Made by a program: the position numbers and the translations under genes
Part shown: positions 7,085-15,578 of the stretch, in pieces
Layout of the letters: each line of letters begins with the position of its first letter
Numbering within the stretch: position 1 is the stretch's first letter
The notes under the pieces: model-generated
What the model saw: only the letters and a program-made list of their open reading frames with translations
What the model was told of the DNA's origin: nothing
Database searches by the model: none
NCBI RefSeq assembly: GCF_001570945.1
Contig: NZ_BCSQ01000026.1
Location: 1-45,799 of the forward strand
From: Janibacter anophelis NBRC 107843
Lineage (GTDB): Bacteria > Actinomycetota > Actinomycetes > Actinomycetales > Dermatophilaceae
Direction: 5' to 3'
Length of the DNA: 45,799 nucleotides

Positions 7085-9003
7085 TGGACCGCCTCGCGCA
7101 GGGCCGCCCGCTCGCGCTCCAGGGTCTGCAGCGACAGGGACAGCTCGCGCATCGCCCCGGGGTCGGCGCTCGGGTCGGCGGCCATCCGCCGCATCTGCGA
7201 CATGGCGTCGGAGATGCGCCGCCCGATCGACACCTCACGCACGCGCACCAGGAGCGAGCGGGTGTAGTGCGGCGGCGGCAGCCCGGTGGACGGGTCGTGC
7301 ACGACGGGAAGGGGGGCGACCGACAGCTCCGCGACGAGCGGCGCGACCGCGAGCGGGGTCGCCTCGTCGATCCGCGCGTGCCACGCCGCCAGCGTCGTGC
7401 CCTCGGTCAGGGGACCGACGGCGCGAACCGCGTCGAAGACGGCGCGGTGGGCCGGCGCGACGAAGCCCTCCGGCTCGACTGCGTCCAGGTCGGTCGGCGT
7501 GAACATCGACGGGTGCTGCAGCATCGACTGGAGCAGCTGCCGCTCGGCCATGACGATCGGGTCGCGCAGGTCCGGTGCCGGCACGCCGGCGGCCGCCTCG
7601 CCCACCGTGGGCTCGGGGGTCTCCGGGTTGGCGCGGGTCTCCCCCTTCGCCTCCTCGCGGGCCTGGATGCGCCCGGCCCGCGTCACGGCATCACGCATCT
7701 GCTCGACCTCGACACCGACCCAGCCGGCGACCGTGCGCACGTACTCCGGGCGCAACGACGAGTCGCGGATGCTGTTGATGATCGGGGCGACGGCCCCCAT
7801 CCCCCGCACCCGGCCCTCGGCCGTGTCGAGGTCGAAGCGGGCCAGGGTCGTGCGCACCGCGAACTCGAACATCGGCACCGCGTCGGCGACGAGCTCGCGC
7901 ACGGCGGAGTCGCCCTCGCGCAACCGCAGGTCGCACGGGTCCATCCCGTCCTTTGCGACCGCGACGAAGCTCTGGCTGGCCCACTTGTCGTCCTGGGCGT
8001 AGGCCTTCATAGCCGCCTTCTGCCCCGCGGCGTCGCCGTCGAAGGTGAAGACGATGCGCGCCGGCGCCAGGTCGGCCTCGTCGCGCACGATCCGCCGGAT
8101 GACCTTGATGTGGTCCTCGCCGAAGGCGGTGCCGCACGTCGCGACCGCCTCCTCGACCCCGGACAGGTGCGCCGCCATGACGTCGGTGTAGCCCTCGACG
8201 ACGACGGCCAGCCGCTCGTCGCGGATCGACTTCTTCGCCAGGTCGAGCCCGTAGAGGACCGTCGACTTCTTGTAGATCGGCGTCTCGGTCGTGTTGAGGT
8301 ACTTCGCCGCGATGCGGTCGTTGTCGTAGAGGCGCCGGGCACCGAAGCCGATCGTGTCGCCGGTGATGTCGCGGATCGGCCAGACGAGCCGGCCACGGAA
8401 GCGGTCGTACAGCCCCCGCGAGCCCTTGCCGCAGAGCCCGCCGATGGTCAGCTCGTCGTCGGTGAAGCCCTTGCCCCGCAGGTGGCGGGCGAGCTCCTCG
8501 CCGCCACGCGGCGCGTAGCCGATGCCGAAGAGCTTGGCCTCGGGCGAGGCAAAGCCCCTCTCCCGCAGGAAGTCCCGCCCGATGCGCGCCTCGGGCGAGC
8601 CGAGCAGCCGCTCATGGTAGAACTCCGCCGCCGCGCGGTGCGCCTCGAGCAGTCGGCCGCGCTTGCCCAGGCCGACGCCGTCGCGCGGACCGCCGCCCTC
8701 CTCGTAGCGCAGCTCCATGCCGAGCTTGCCCGCGAGGCGCTCGACGGCCTCGGCGAAGGTCAGGTGGTCGAGCTTTTGCACGAAGGAGATGACGTCGCCG
8801 CCCTCCCCGCACCCGAAGCAGTGGTAGGCGCCGACCGTCTCGCGGACCGTGAAGCTCGGCGTCTTTTCGTCGTGGAAGGGACACAGGCCCTTCATCGACC
8901 CGATGCCAGCAGGGCGCAGGCTCACGTGCTCACGGACGACGTCGGTGATCGAGGAGCGCTCCTTGACCGCCTGCACGTCATCGGCGCGGATCCGTCCCGC
9001 CAC
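7081..9003 (-). CDS. dnaG: DNA primase
   Basis: Makes RNA primers for replication and acts with DnaB at the fork. At 640 aa it has the actinobacterial length. The CHC2 zinc-binding domain is at the N-terminus, with ligands Cys41, His44, Cys62 and Cys65. The core with the TOPRIM fold follows, including VVVEGYTDVMAAH and the acidic metal motif FTFDGDAAG. A variable C-terminal helicase-binding region closes the protein. I chose the GTG at 9003 (VAGRIRADDV, matching family starts) with GAGGTGG 7-9 nt upstream; the open frame to 9141 is a longer reading with no family support and would overlap the lipoprotein gene. Confidence 0.93.
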   Translation of the reverse strand: MAGRIRADDVQAVKERSSITDVVREHVSLRPAGIGSMKGLCPFHDEKTPSFTVRETVGAYHCFGCGEGGDVISFVQKLDHLTFAEAVERLAGKLGMELRYEEGGGPRDGVGLGKRGRLLEAHRAAAEFYHERLLGSPEARIGRDFLRERGFASPEAKLFGIGYAPRGGEELARHLRGKGFTDDELTIGGLCGKGSRGLYDRFRGRLVWPIRDITGDTIGFGARRLYDNDRIAAKYLNTTETPIYKKSTVLYGLDLAKKSIRDERLAVVVEGYTDVMAAHLSGVEEAVATCGTAFGEDHIKVIRRIVRDEADLAPARIVFTFDGDAAGQKAAMKAYAQDDKWASQSFVAVAKDGMDPCDLRLREGDSAVRELVADAVPMFEFAVRTTLARFDLDTAEGRVRGMGAVAPIINSIRDSSLRPEYVRTVAGWVGVEVEQMRDAVTRAGRIQAREEAKGETRANPETPEPTVGEAAAGVPAPDLRDPIVMAERQLLQSMLQHPSMFTPTDLDAVEPEGFVAPAHRAVFDAVRAVGPLTEGTTLAAWHARIDEATPLAVAPLVAELSVAPLPVVHDPSTGLPPPHYTRSLLVRVREVSIGRRISDAMSQMRRMAADPSADPGAMRELSLSLQTLERERAALREAVQ

Positions 9004-9037
9004 GGGCCACCTCGCTCCCTGCTCGCTCGTTGGGTCG

Positions 9038-9043
9038 AGTGTA
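9038..9043 (-). promoter_or_regulatory. -10 hexamer of dnaG
   Basis: The minus-strand hexamer TACACT would start transcription about 28 nt before the GTG at 9003, giving a conventional short leader that carries a ribosome site. A poor -35 is all that can be seen upstream. Confidence 0.45.
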
Positions 9044-9068
9044 GGCGGACGGCCTGACGACGCGGAGG

Positions 9069-9431
9069 TCAGCCTTCGGCCGGGACCACCATGACGTGCC
9101 CACCCATGCTGCCCGGGCTGTCGCCGTCCTCCTCGGACCACACCGCCTCGACGCGATAGCTCGCCCCGGCGATGTCCACGGTCGCTCCCTCGCTCACGTC
9201 CGTGGCCTCCGACGGGCCGTCGACGGTGATGCGCAGCGTCGCGTCGTCGCCCTCGACGTCGGTGGCGACCACGGACATCCCGTCCACGGTGCCCGGCTGG
9301 TTCTCGACCAGCACGACGGCGCCCTCGGGCGTGCTCTCCGGGGCGGAGTCCCCGTCGTCACCGCACGCGGCGACGGCCAGGGCCAGCAGTGGCACGAGAG
9401 CGAGCGCCCGCACTCCCCGCGCGGTGCTCAC
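9069..9431 (-). CDS. Small lipoprotein, third gene of the calpain cluster
   Basis: A 120-aa exported lipoprotein: hydrophobic signal, lipobox VAAC with Cys23, a short Asp/Glu/Ser linker, then a beta-rich domain of about 80 residues. I recognise no named family. The domain aligns with the product of the preceding gene: GMSVVATDVEGDDATLRITV matches GMRLIAANVHEGAATVIVEP, and both continue with V-x-x-G-x-T-V. The two are therefore likely paralogues. The GTG start overlaps the preceding stop by 4 nt. Its place downstream of a WXG100-calpain gene suggests a surface-anchored inhibitor or binding partner of that protease; this is inference. Confidence 0.75.
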   Translation of the reverse strand: MSTARGVRALALVPLLALAVAACGDDGDSAPESTPEGAVVLVENQPGTVDGMSVVATDVEGDDATLRITVDGPSEATDVSEGATVDIAGASYRVEAVWSEEDGDSPGSMGGHVMVVPAEG

Positions 9432-9700
9432 CGGGCGGCACCGTCCACCACGGAGAGGGTGACGCGACCGGACGCACGACCGGGCCGGCCGGCGTCGCCA
9501 CCTCCCGTGATCTCGTCGACGTGCAGGGCGCGATCCCCGAAGGGCACCGTGTCGCCCGCCCCGACCTGGTGCTTGACCATCGGCTCACCGGGCGGCTCGA
9601 CGATGACCGTGGCCGCCCCCTCGTGGACGTTGGCGGCGATGAGGCGCATGCCCCATGCCGGGGTCGGGATGTTCTGCTGCAGCGTGATCGTCGTGTCCAT
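9428..9700 (-). CDS. Small beta-rich protein, second gene of the calpain cluster
   Basis: A 90-aa protein without signal peptide or membrane segment, so cytosolic. I chose the ATG at 9700 because AGGAGAGG lies directly upstream (9703-9710). A GTG at 9718 would overlap the calpain stop by 4 nt and add six residues; either start is possible. The sequence is beta-rich with few charged residues, and it aligns over most of its length with the lipoprotein encoded just downstream. No family is recognised. Being placed directly behind the WXG100-calpain gene fits an immunity or chaperone role in the cytosol, which is a guess from position. Confidence 0.7.
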   Translation of the reverse strand: MDTTITLQQNIPTPAWGMRLIAANVHEGAATVIVEPPGEPMVKHQVGAGDTVPFGDRALHVDEITGGGDAGRPGRASGRVTLSVVDGAAR

Positions 9701-9714
9701 CGCCTCTCCTGCAC

Positions 9715-10791
9715 TCACTTGGTCGACCCGACGTCGAGACGGGCGAAGTTCTTCTCGAACTCCTCGTAGCTCATGGTGATCGGTGCCTCACCCTTGCCCC
9801 ACGGGTTCTGCACGGTGACCTCGCCGGTCTCGGGGTTGACGTCGGTGACGGTGTAGGCGTGGTTGCTGTAGAGGTCGCCGTCCGAGTGCTTCTTGCCGTC
9901 GCCGTCGGTCGAGGCGACGACGACGCCGCCGTCGTCGAACTTGGCCTGCAGGTCCGAGGCGCCGGGGAAGTCCTTGTCGTCCCAGGGCATGAGCCCCTCG
10001 TCGTAGGTCTCCACCTCGTTGCCCGTCATGGCCTCGATGGCCTTGGCGGGCCAGTCGCTGTCGAGATCCTCGTAGTCCCCGCCGAACTCCTTGGCCATGG
10101 CCTTCTCGTAGAGCAGGGGCCACAGCTCGCGTCCGCCGCCGTCGTTGTTGGCGTACACCGGCTCGCCATCGGGACCGACGGGCAGCTTGCCGTCGACCGT
10201 GACGACGACCGGCTCCCCATCGCGGTAGAGGGTGACGTCGTAGGTCCCGTCCCCGTTGTCCTTGATGTTCTTCTCGATGAGCTCCTGGCCCGAGGGTGTG
10301 CCGGCGATGCCCTTCATCGAGCTGATCAGCCAGCAGTCACCCAGGGCGCCCTGCTTGACGTCGTCGGGCTCGACCCCACCTTCGTCGATCAGCGGGCCGT
10401 CGACGTCCTTGTACTCGGCGTTCTCGGTGTCGTCCTTGATGTCGGGGTTGGAGGAGCTGACCCCGTCGCCGTCCCCACCGGGGCCTCGGGGGCCGCCTCC
10501 ACCGCCCCCGCCGCCTCGGCGGCTGCCGCTGGCCTCGTCCTGCTGGTCGGCCTGGGCGCGCATCCGCTCCCCGAAGGAGCGCAGCGTCTCGGCGGTCTCG
10601 TCGCACTGGCGCCCCACCTGCGTCCACCCCTGCGCGAAGAACTCCGTGTCCGGCCCCTGCCACGCCTCGACGAGCCTGCTCATCGAGGCCGATCCGTCCT
10701 GTGCCACGCCGGTGAGCTGCTTCGACTGCAGCACCAGCTGTTCGGCGATCTGGCGCATGCGCGCCACGTCCATGCCGTCGGTCAGTGTCAT
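9715..10791 (-). CDS. WXG100-calpain fusion cysteine protease
   Basis: A 358-aa protein in two parts. Residues 1-85 form a helical WXG100-like domain with the WQG turn at 44-46. A Gly-rich linker follows (about 91-110). From about residue 130 it is a calpain (C2 family) peptidase core with a complete catalytic triad: Cys153 in QGALGDCWLIS, His311 in SNHAYTVTDV and Asn329 in VQNPWGKG. The calpain hallmark ELWPLLYEKAMAKEFGG is also present. There is no Sec or Tat signal. WXG100 domains are typical of cargo of type VII (ESX) secretion, so this may be an exported protease or toxin. No ESX machinery lies in the window. GGGACCAGGG precedes the ATG. Confidence 0.85.
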   Translation of the reverse strand: MTLTDGMDVARMRQIAEQLVLQSKQLTGVAQDGSASMSRLVEAWQGPDTEFFAQGWTQVGRQCDETAETLRSFGERMRAQADQQDEASGSRRGGGGGGGGPRGPGGDGDGVSSSNPDIKDDTENAEYKDVDGPLIDEGGVEPDDVKQGALGDCWLISSMKGIAGTPSGQELIEKNIKDNGDGTYDVTLYRDGEPVVVTVDGKLPVGPDGEPVYANNDGGGRELWPLLYEKAMAKEFGGDYEDLDSDWPAKAIEAMTGNEVETYDEGLMPWDDKDFPGASDLQAKFDDGGVVVASTDGDGKKHSDGDLYSNHAYTVTDVNPETGEVTVQNPWGKGEAPITMSYEEFEKNFARLDVGSTK

Positions 10792-10820
10792 CCCTGGTCC
10801 CCGTTGTCTGTGTGGTCAGG

Positions 10821-10826
10821 AGACTA
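10821..10826 (-). promoter_or_regulatory. -10 hexamer of the calpain cluster
   Basis: The minus-strand hexamer TAGTCT fits TANNNT. It would give a leader of about 23 nt with a ribosome site. It suggests that the three calpain-cluster genes have their own promoter rather than depending on dgt. Confidence 0.4.
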
Positions 10827-10848
10827 GCGACGCCACACCGCTGCGGCG

Positions 10849-10866
10849 AGGGGGAGCGCTCCCCCT
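10849..10866 (-). terminator. Perfect palindrome at the end of dgt
   Basis: AGGGGGAGC is followed at once by its complement GCTCCCCCT, an 18-bp palindrome that overlaps the dgt stop codon. It can fold as a short hairpin in the transcript and probably separates dgt from the calpain cluster. Confidence 0.5.
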
Positions 10867-12097
10867 AGGGGCAGTGCTGCGCGTGCAGGGCGAGCGCCCG
10901 CACGTCCGTCAGGCTCGCCACCTGGTCGACGACGACCCGCAATCGCGCCGCATCGTCCTGCGCCGCAACGAAATCGGCCCTCAGGTCAGCGTCGAGCCGT
11001 GCCTCGGGGTCGGCGGCGAACCACGCCGCGAGGTCGGCGACGACCTGCCGCTGGTAGGCGTACTCGTCGTCGCGCTCACCGGTGAACATGACGAAGTGGG
11101 CGGCCACCGCCTTGAGCACCGCGACCTCGGCGCGCGAGTCCTCGGGCACGACGAGGCGGGCCTCGTAGCGGCCGAGGTCGCCGGGCCCGTGAACGGCACG
11201 GGTTGCCTGCTCGGCCGCGTGGACGAAGCGCCCGATGAGCCGTGAGGTCATGTCCTTGAGCCCCGCGAGCCCGGCCCGCGAGCCGTCGTAGCCATCGGGC
11301 ACGGCGCCCGTCGCGAGGAGCCTCTCGAGACCCTCGGCGAGCGTGTCGCGCCCCAGGTCACGGGCGAAGTGCTCGGCCGCCACGTCGACGACCGCCTGGC
11401 TGTCGTCGGCATCTCGCAGCCGGCGCAGGTCCAGCCGCCCGGAGGCGATCGCGTCCTCGACGTCGTGGACGGAGTAGGCGACGTCGTCGGACCAGTCCAT
11501 GACGTCGGCCTCGAGGCAGCGCACGACACCACCGGGGCTCCCGGCGCGCAGCCACTCGAAGACCGGCAGGTCGTCCTCGTAGACGCCGAACTTGGGGGTG
11601 GGCACCGGGCCGTGCCCACGTCGCCACGGGTACTTGGTCGCCGCGTCAAGGCTCGCCCGGGTGAGGTTGAGCCCGGCGGGCCGTCCGTCGGGATGGACCC
11701 GCTTGGGCTCCAGCCGGGTGAGGATGCGCAGCGTCTGCGCGTTGCCCTCGAAGCCCCCGATCCCGGCGGCGACCTCGTCGAGCGCCGTCTCCCCGTTGTG
11801 GCCGAAGGGAGGGTGCCCCAGGTCGTGCGCGAGACAGGCCACCTCGACGACGTCGGCCTGGCAGCCCAGGGCCCCGCCGAACTCCCGGCCGATCTGGGCG
11901 ACCTCGAGGCTGTGGGTCAGCCGGTTGCGCACGAAGTCGTCGCTGCCCGGCCCGAGCACCTGCGTCTTGGCGGACAGGCGGCGCAGCGCGGCCGAGTGGA
12001 CGAGACGCCCCCGGTCGCGGGCGAAGTCGTCGCGGTCGGCGCGCTTGTGCACCGGGTCCTCCGAGACCCAGCGCTCGCGGTCGCTCTGCCTGCTCAC
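10865..12097 (-). CDS. dgt: Deoxyguanosinetriphosphate triphosphohydrolase-like protein
   Basis: A 410-aa HD-domain enzyme that hydrolyses dGTP or other dNTPs to the nucleoside and triphosphate. The metal-binding HD signature is clear: His62 (RLTHSLEVAQ) and then His91-Asp92 in AHDLGHPPFGH (90-100). Length and the N-terminal RLVHSAALRRLSAKTQV segment are those of the actinobacterial dGTPase-like group next to dnaG. The start is GTG at 12097, supported by a leaderless promoter (-10 at 12105-12110). A palindrome in that promoter may be an operator. Confidence 0.9.
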   Translation of the reverse strand: MSRQSDRERWVSEDPVHKRADRDDFARDRGRLVHSAALRRLSAKTQVLGPGSDDFVRNRLTHSLEVAQIGREFGGALGCQADVVEVACLAHDLGHPPFGHNGETALDEVAAGIGGFEGNAQTLRILTRLEPKRVHPDGRPAGLNLTRASLDAATKYPWRRGHGPVPTPKFGVYEDDLPVFEWLRAGSPGGVVRCLEADVMDWSDDVAYSVHDVEDAIASGRLDLRRLRDADDSQAVVDVAAEHFARDLGRDTLAEGLERLLATGAVPDGYDGSRAGLAGLKDMTSRLIGRFVHAAEQATRAVHGPGDLGRYEARLVVPEDSRAEVAVLKAVAAHFVMFTGERDDEYAYQRQVVADLAAWFAADPEARLDADLRADFVAAQDDAARLRVVVDQVASLTDVRALALHAQHCP

Positions 12098-12131
12098 GCC
12101 GGCGAGCCTATGCCGTTCTCACAGAGAGAAC
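12098..12131 (-). promoter_or_regulatory. Leaderless promoter of dgt with a palindromic operator candidate
   Basis: The minus-strand -10 hexamer TAGGCT (12110 to 12105) is 7 nt from the GTG start. Just upstream, GTTCTC and GAGAAC (12115-12120 and 12126-12131) form a palindrome with a 5-nt centre that covers the -35/-10 spacer. A protein bound there would block the polymerase. Confidence 0.45.
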
Positions 12132-12200
12132 CGCCCGGACGTCGGGGCGCCGGACCGTGTCAGGGTGTGGCGGACGCCACTTCCCCACCCCGGAGGTCCC

Positions 12201-15200
12201 ATGTTCAGCAAGATCCTCGTCGCCAACCGAGGCGAGATCGCCATCCGCGCCTTCCGCGCGGCCACCGAGCTCGACGCGACCACCGTCGCCGTCTATCCCC
12301 TCGAGGACCGGCTCTCGGAGCACCGGATGAAGGCCGACGAGGCCTACCAGATCGGCGAGGAGGGGCACCCGGTCCGCGCCTACCTCGACCACGAGGACAT
12401 CGTTCGTGTGGCCCGCGAGGCGGGCGTCGACGCGATCTACCCCGGCTACGGGTTCCTCTCCGAGAACCCGCAGCTGGCCGAGGAGTGCGCCGCCCACGGC
12501 ATCACCTTCATCGGCCCGCCGGCAGAGGTCCTCGAGCTCACGGGCAACAAGGCGCGCGCCATCGCCGCGGCCAAGGCGGCCGGGCTGCCGACGCTCGACG
12601 GCGCCGACGCCACGACCGACCTCGACGAGCTCGAGGCAGCGGCCGAGCGGATCGGCTTCCCCGTCTTCGTCAAGGCCGTGAGCGGTGGCGGCGGCCGCGG
12701 CATGCGCCGGGTCGAGCGCCGCGAGGACCTGCGTGCCGCGCTCGAGGCCGCGCAGCGCGAGGCCGAGTCGGCCTTCGGCGACCCGACGCTCTACCTCGAG
12801 GAGGCGGTGGTCAACCCGCGGCACATCGAGGTGCAGGTCGTCGGTGACGCGAGCGGCGAGGTGCTCCACTTCTTCGAGCGCGACTGCTCGGTGCAGCGCC
12901 GCCACCAGAAGGTCGTCGAGATCGCTCCCGCGCCCAACCTCGACCCGGACCTGCGCGCGCGGATGTGCGCCGACGCGGTCGCCTTCGCCCGCTCGATCGG
13001 CTACGTCAACGCGGGGACCGTCGAGTTCCTCCTCGGCGAGGACGGTCGGTACGTCTTCATCGAGATGAACCCGCGCATCCAGGTCGAGCACACGGTGACC
13101 GAGGAGGTCACCGAGGTCGACCTCGTCGTCATGCAGATGCAGATCGCGGCCGGCGCGACCCTGGCCGAGCTCGGGCACCGCCAGGAGGACATCGCGACGC
13201 ACGGCTTCGCACTGCAGTGCCGGATCACGACCGAGGACCCGGCCAATGGCTTCCGCCCCGACTCCGGCACGATCTCCGCCTACCGCTCCGCGGGCGGCTC
13301 GGGCGTGCGCCTGGACGGCGGCACGACCTTCGTCGGCGCCGAGGTGAGCGCCCACTTCGACTCGATGCTCGTCAAGCTCACCTGCCGCGCCGCCACCTTC
13401 CCCCTCGCCGTGCGGCGCGCCCGGCGCGCGCTCGCCGAGTTCCGCGTCCGCGGCGTCGCGACCAACCTCCCCTTCCTCGAGGCGGTGCTCGCCGACCCGG
13501 CCTTCCAGGAGGGCCGGGTCACGACGAGCTTCATCGACGAGCGCCCCCAGCTGCTCGACGCGCCCACGGGCAAGGACCGGGCCACCAAGCTGCTCACCTA
13601 CCTCGCCGACGTCACCGTCAACCAGCCGCACGGACCCCGCACGAGCGACGTGCGTCCGCGGACGAAGCTGCCGGACCTGACCACCGACGAGCGACCCGAA
13701 GGGAGTCGCGACCGGCTCCTGCGCCTCGGCCCGGCCGGCTTCGCCGCCGACCTGCGCCGGCGCACCGACGTGCAGGTGACCGACACGACCTTCCGCGACG
13801 CGCACCAGTCGCTGCTCGCCACGCGCGTGCGCACCCGCGACCTGCTGCACGTCGCCGAGCACGTCTCGCACCTGACGCCGCAGCTGCTGTCCGTCGAGGC
13901 CTGGGGCGGTGCGACCTACGACGTCGCCCTGCGCTTCCTCCACGAGGACCCCTGGGAGCGTCTGGCCGCGCTCCACGAGGCCATGCCCAATGTCGCTCTC
14001 CAGATGCTGCTGCGCGGCCGCAACACCGTCGGCTACACGCCTTACCCGACGACGGTCACCGACGCCTTCGTCGCCGAGGCCGCCCGCAGCGGCCTGTCGA
14101 TCTTCCGCATCTTCGACTCGCTCAACGACGTGAGCCAGATGCGCCCGGCCGTCGAGTCGGTCCTGGCCACCGACACCGCCGTCGCCGAGGTCGCGCTGTG
14201 CTACACCGGCAACCTCCTCGACCCGGGTGAGCGCACCTACACGCTCGACTACTACCTGCGCCTGGCCGAGCAGATCGTCGACACCGGTGCGCACGTGCTG
14301 GCCATCAAGGACATGGCCGGCCTGCTGCGCGCACCCGCCGCGGCACGCCTGGTGAGGGCGCTGCGTGAGCGGTTCGACCTGCCCGTCCACCTACACACCC
14401 ACGACACCGCAGGCGGCCAGATCGGCACGCTCCTCGCGGCGATCGACGCGGGCGTCGACGCCGTCGACGCCGCGAGCGCGACGATGGCCGGCACGACCTC
14501 CCAGCCCTCCCTGTCCGCGCTCGTCGCGGCCACCGACGGCACCGACCGTCCGACGGGTCTGGACATCGAGCAGGTCTTCGCGCTCGAGCCGTACTGGGAG
14601 GCGGTGCGGCGGCTCTACGCCCCCTTCGAGTCCGGCTTGGCCTCGCCCACCGGCCGCGTCTACCGGCACGAGATCCCCGGCGGGCAGCTGTCCAACCTGC
14701 GCCAGCAGGCGATCGCCCTCGGCCTCGGCGAGCGCTTCGAGGAGATCGAGGACATGTACGCCTCGGCGGACGCGATGCTCGGCCACATCGTCAAGGTGAC
14801 GCCGAGCAGCAAGGTCGTCGGGGACCTCGCCCTCTCGCTCGTCGGGCTCGGTGCCGACCCGGCCGAGTTCGAGGCCGACCCGGCGCGCTTCGACATCCCG
14901 GACTCGGTCATCGGGTTCCTGCGCGGCGACCTCGGTGACCCCCCGGCCGGCTGGCCCGAGCCCTTCCGCACCAAGGCGCTCGAGGGCCGGCGCGAGGCAC
15001 CGCCGACCGCGGACCTCACGCCCGAGCAGGAGCAGGCCCTGCGCGAGGACCCGCGCGGCACGCTCAACGAGCTGCTCTTCCCAGCCCCCACCGAGGAGCT
15101 GCGCACCGCCCGCGCGTCCTGGGGCGACACCTCGGTGCTCGACACGGGGCTCTTCCTCCACGGCCTCGAGCAGGGCGTGCAGCACGAGGTCGAAATCGAG

Positions 15201-15575
15201 CCGGGCAAGACGCTCACCTTCGGTCTGACCTCGATCAGCGAGCCCGACGAGCTCGGCATGCGCACCGTCCTGGGCACCGTCAACGGCCAGCTGCGGCCGG
15301 TGCAGGTCCGAGACCGCACGGTCGAGGCCGATGTCGTCGCCGCGGAGAAGGCGGACCCGTCCGTGCCCGGCCAGGTGGCCGCTCCCTTCGCCGGAGTGGT
15401 GACGCCGCAGGTCGCCGAGGGCGACGAGGTCGCGGCCGGTGACGTGGTCGCGACGATCGAGGCGATGAAGATGGAGGCCTCCATCACCACGCCGCAGGCG
15501 GGCACGGTGAGCCGCCTGGCGATCGGTGGCCGCCAGCAGGTCGAAGGGGGCGACCTGCTCGTCGTCGTGGGGTGA
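12201..15575 (+). CDS. pyc: Pyruvate carboxylase
   Basis: A 1124-aa single-chain, biotin-dependent enzyme that carboxylates pyruvate to oxaloacetate (anaplerosis). The biotin carboxylase half begins at residue 1 (MFSKILVANRGEIAIRAF) and includes the glycine-rich ATP loop GGGGRGM at about 164-170. The carboxyltransferase domain starts near residue 520 (VTDTTFRDAHQSLLATRVRT). The biotinyl domain at the C-terminus carries EAMKMEA with the target Lys1090. All parts are intact. GGAGGT precedes the ATG; the open frame upstream to 11592 is antisense to dgt and not coding. The gene is monocistronic. Confidence 0.95.
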   Translation: MFSKILVANRGEIAIRAFRAATELDATTVAVYPLEDRLSEHRMKADEAYQIGEEGHPVRAYLDHEDIVRVAREAGVDAIYPGYGFLSENPQLAEECAAHGITFIGPPAEVLELTGNKARAIAAAKAAGLPTLDGADATTDLDELEAAAERIGFPVFVKAVSGGGGRGMRRVERREDLRAALEAAQREAESAFGDPTLYLEEAVVNPRHIEVQVVGDASGEVLHFFERDCSVQRRHQKVVEIAPAPNLDPDLRARMCADAVAFARSIGYVNAGTVEFLLGEDGRYVFIEMNPRIQVEHTVTEEVTEVDLVVMQMQIAAGATLAELGHRQEDIATHGFALQCRITTEDPANGFRPDSGTISAYRSAGGSGVRLDGGTTFVGAEVSAHFDSMLVKLTCRAATFPLAVRRARRALAEFRVRGVATNLPFLEAVLADPAFQEGRVTTSFIDERPQLLDAPTGKDRATKLLTYLADVTVNQPHGPRTSDVRPRTKLPDLTTDERPEGSRDRLLRLGPAGFAADLRRRTDVQVTDTTFRDAHQSLLATRVRTRDLLHVAEHVSHLTPQLLSVEAWGGATYDVALRFLHEDPWERLAALHEAMPNVALQMLLRGRNTVGYTPYPTTVTDAFVAEAARSGLSIFRIFDSLNDVSQMRPAVESVLATDTAVAEVALCYTGNLLDPGERTYTLDYYLRLAEQIVDTGAHVLAIKDMAGLLRAPAAARLVRALRERFDLPVHLHTHDTAGGQIGTLLAAIDAGVDAVDAASATMAGTTSQPSLSALVAATDGTDRPTGLDIEQVFALEPYWEAVRRLYAPFESGLASPTGRVYRHEIPGGQLSNLRQQAIALGLGERFEEIEDMYASADAMLGHIVKVTPSSKVVGDLALSLVGLGADPAEFEADPARFDIPDSVIGFLRGDLGDPPAGWPEPFRTKALEGRREAPPTADLTPEQEQALREDPRGTLNELLFPAPTEELRTARASWGDTSVLDTGLFLHGLEQGVQHEVEIEPGKTLTFGLTSISEPDELGMRTVLGTVNGQLRPVQVRDRTVEADVVAAEKADPSVPGQVAAPFAGVVTPQVAEGDEVAAGDVVATIEAMKMEASITTPQAGTVSRLAIGGRQQVEGGDLLVVVG

Positions 15576-15578
15576 GCC

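Noticed and set aside
7267-9057. Plus-strand 596-codon frame opposite dnaG
   Set aside because: dnaG on the other strand has all primase motifs; the opposite frame is low-complexity Arg/Ala/Val and has no ribosome site.
12115-12131. Zur box upstream of dgt
   Set aside because: The arms read GTTCTC then GAGAAC with a 5-nt centre, the reverse order of the TGAGAA-N3-TTCTCA boxes at znuA.
12108-14390. Long open frame (760 codons) antisense to pyc
   Set aside because: It mirrors the biotin carboxylase and carboxyltransferase frame. Its product is rich in Arg, Gly, Val and Asp with no domain. Such mirror frames are normal at very high GC3.
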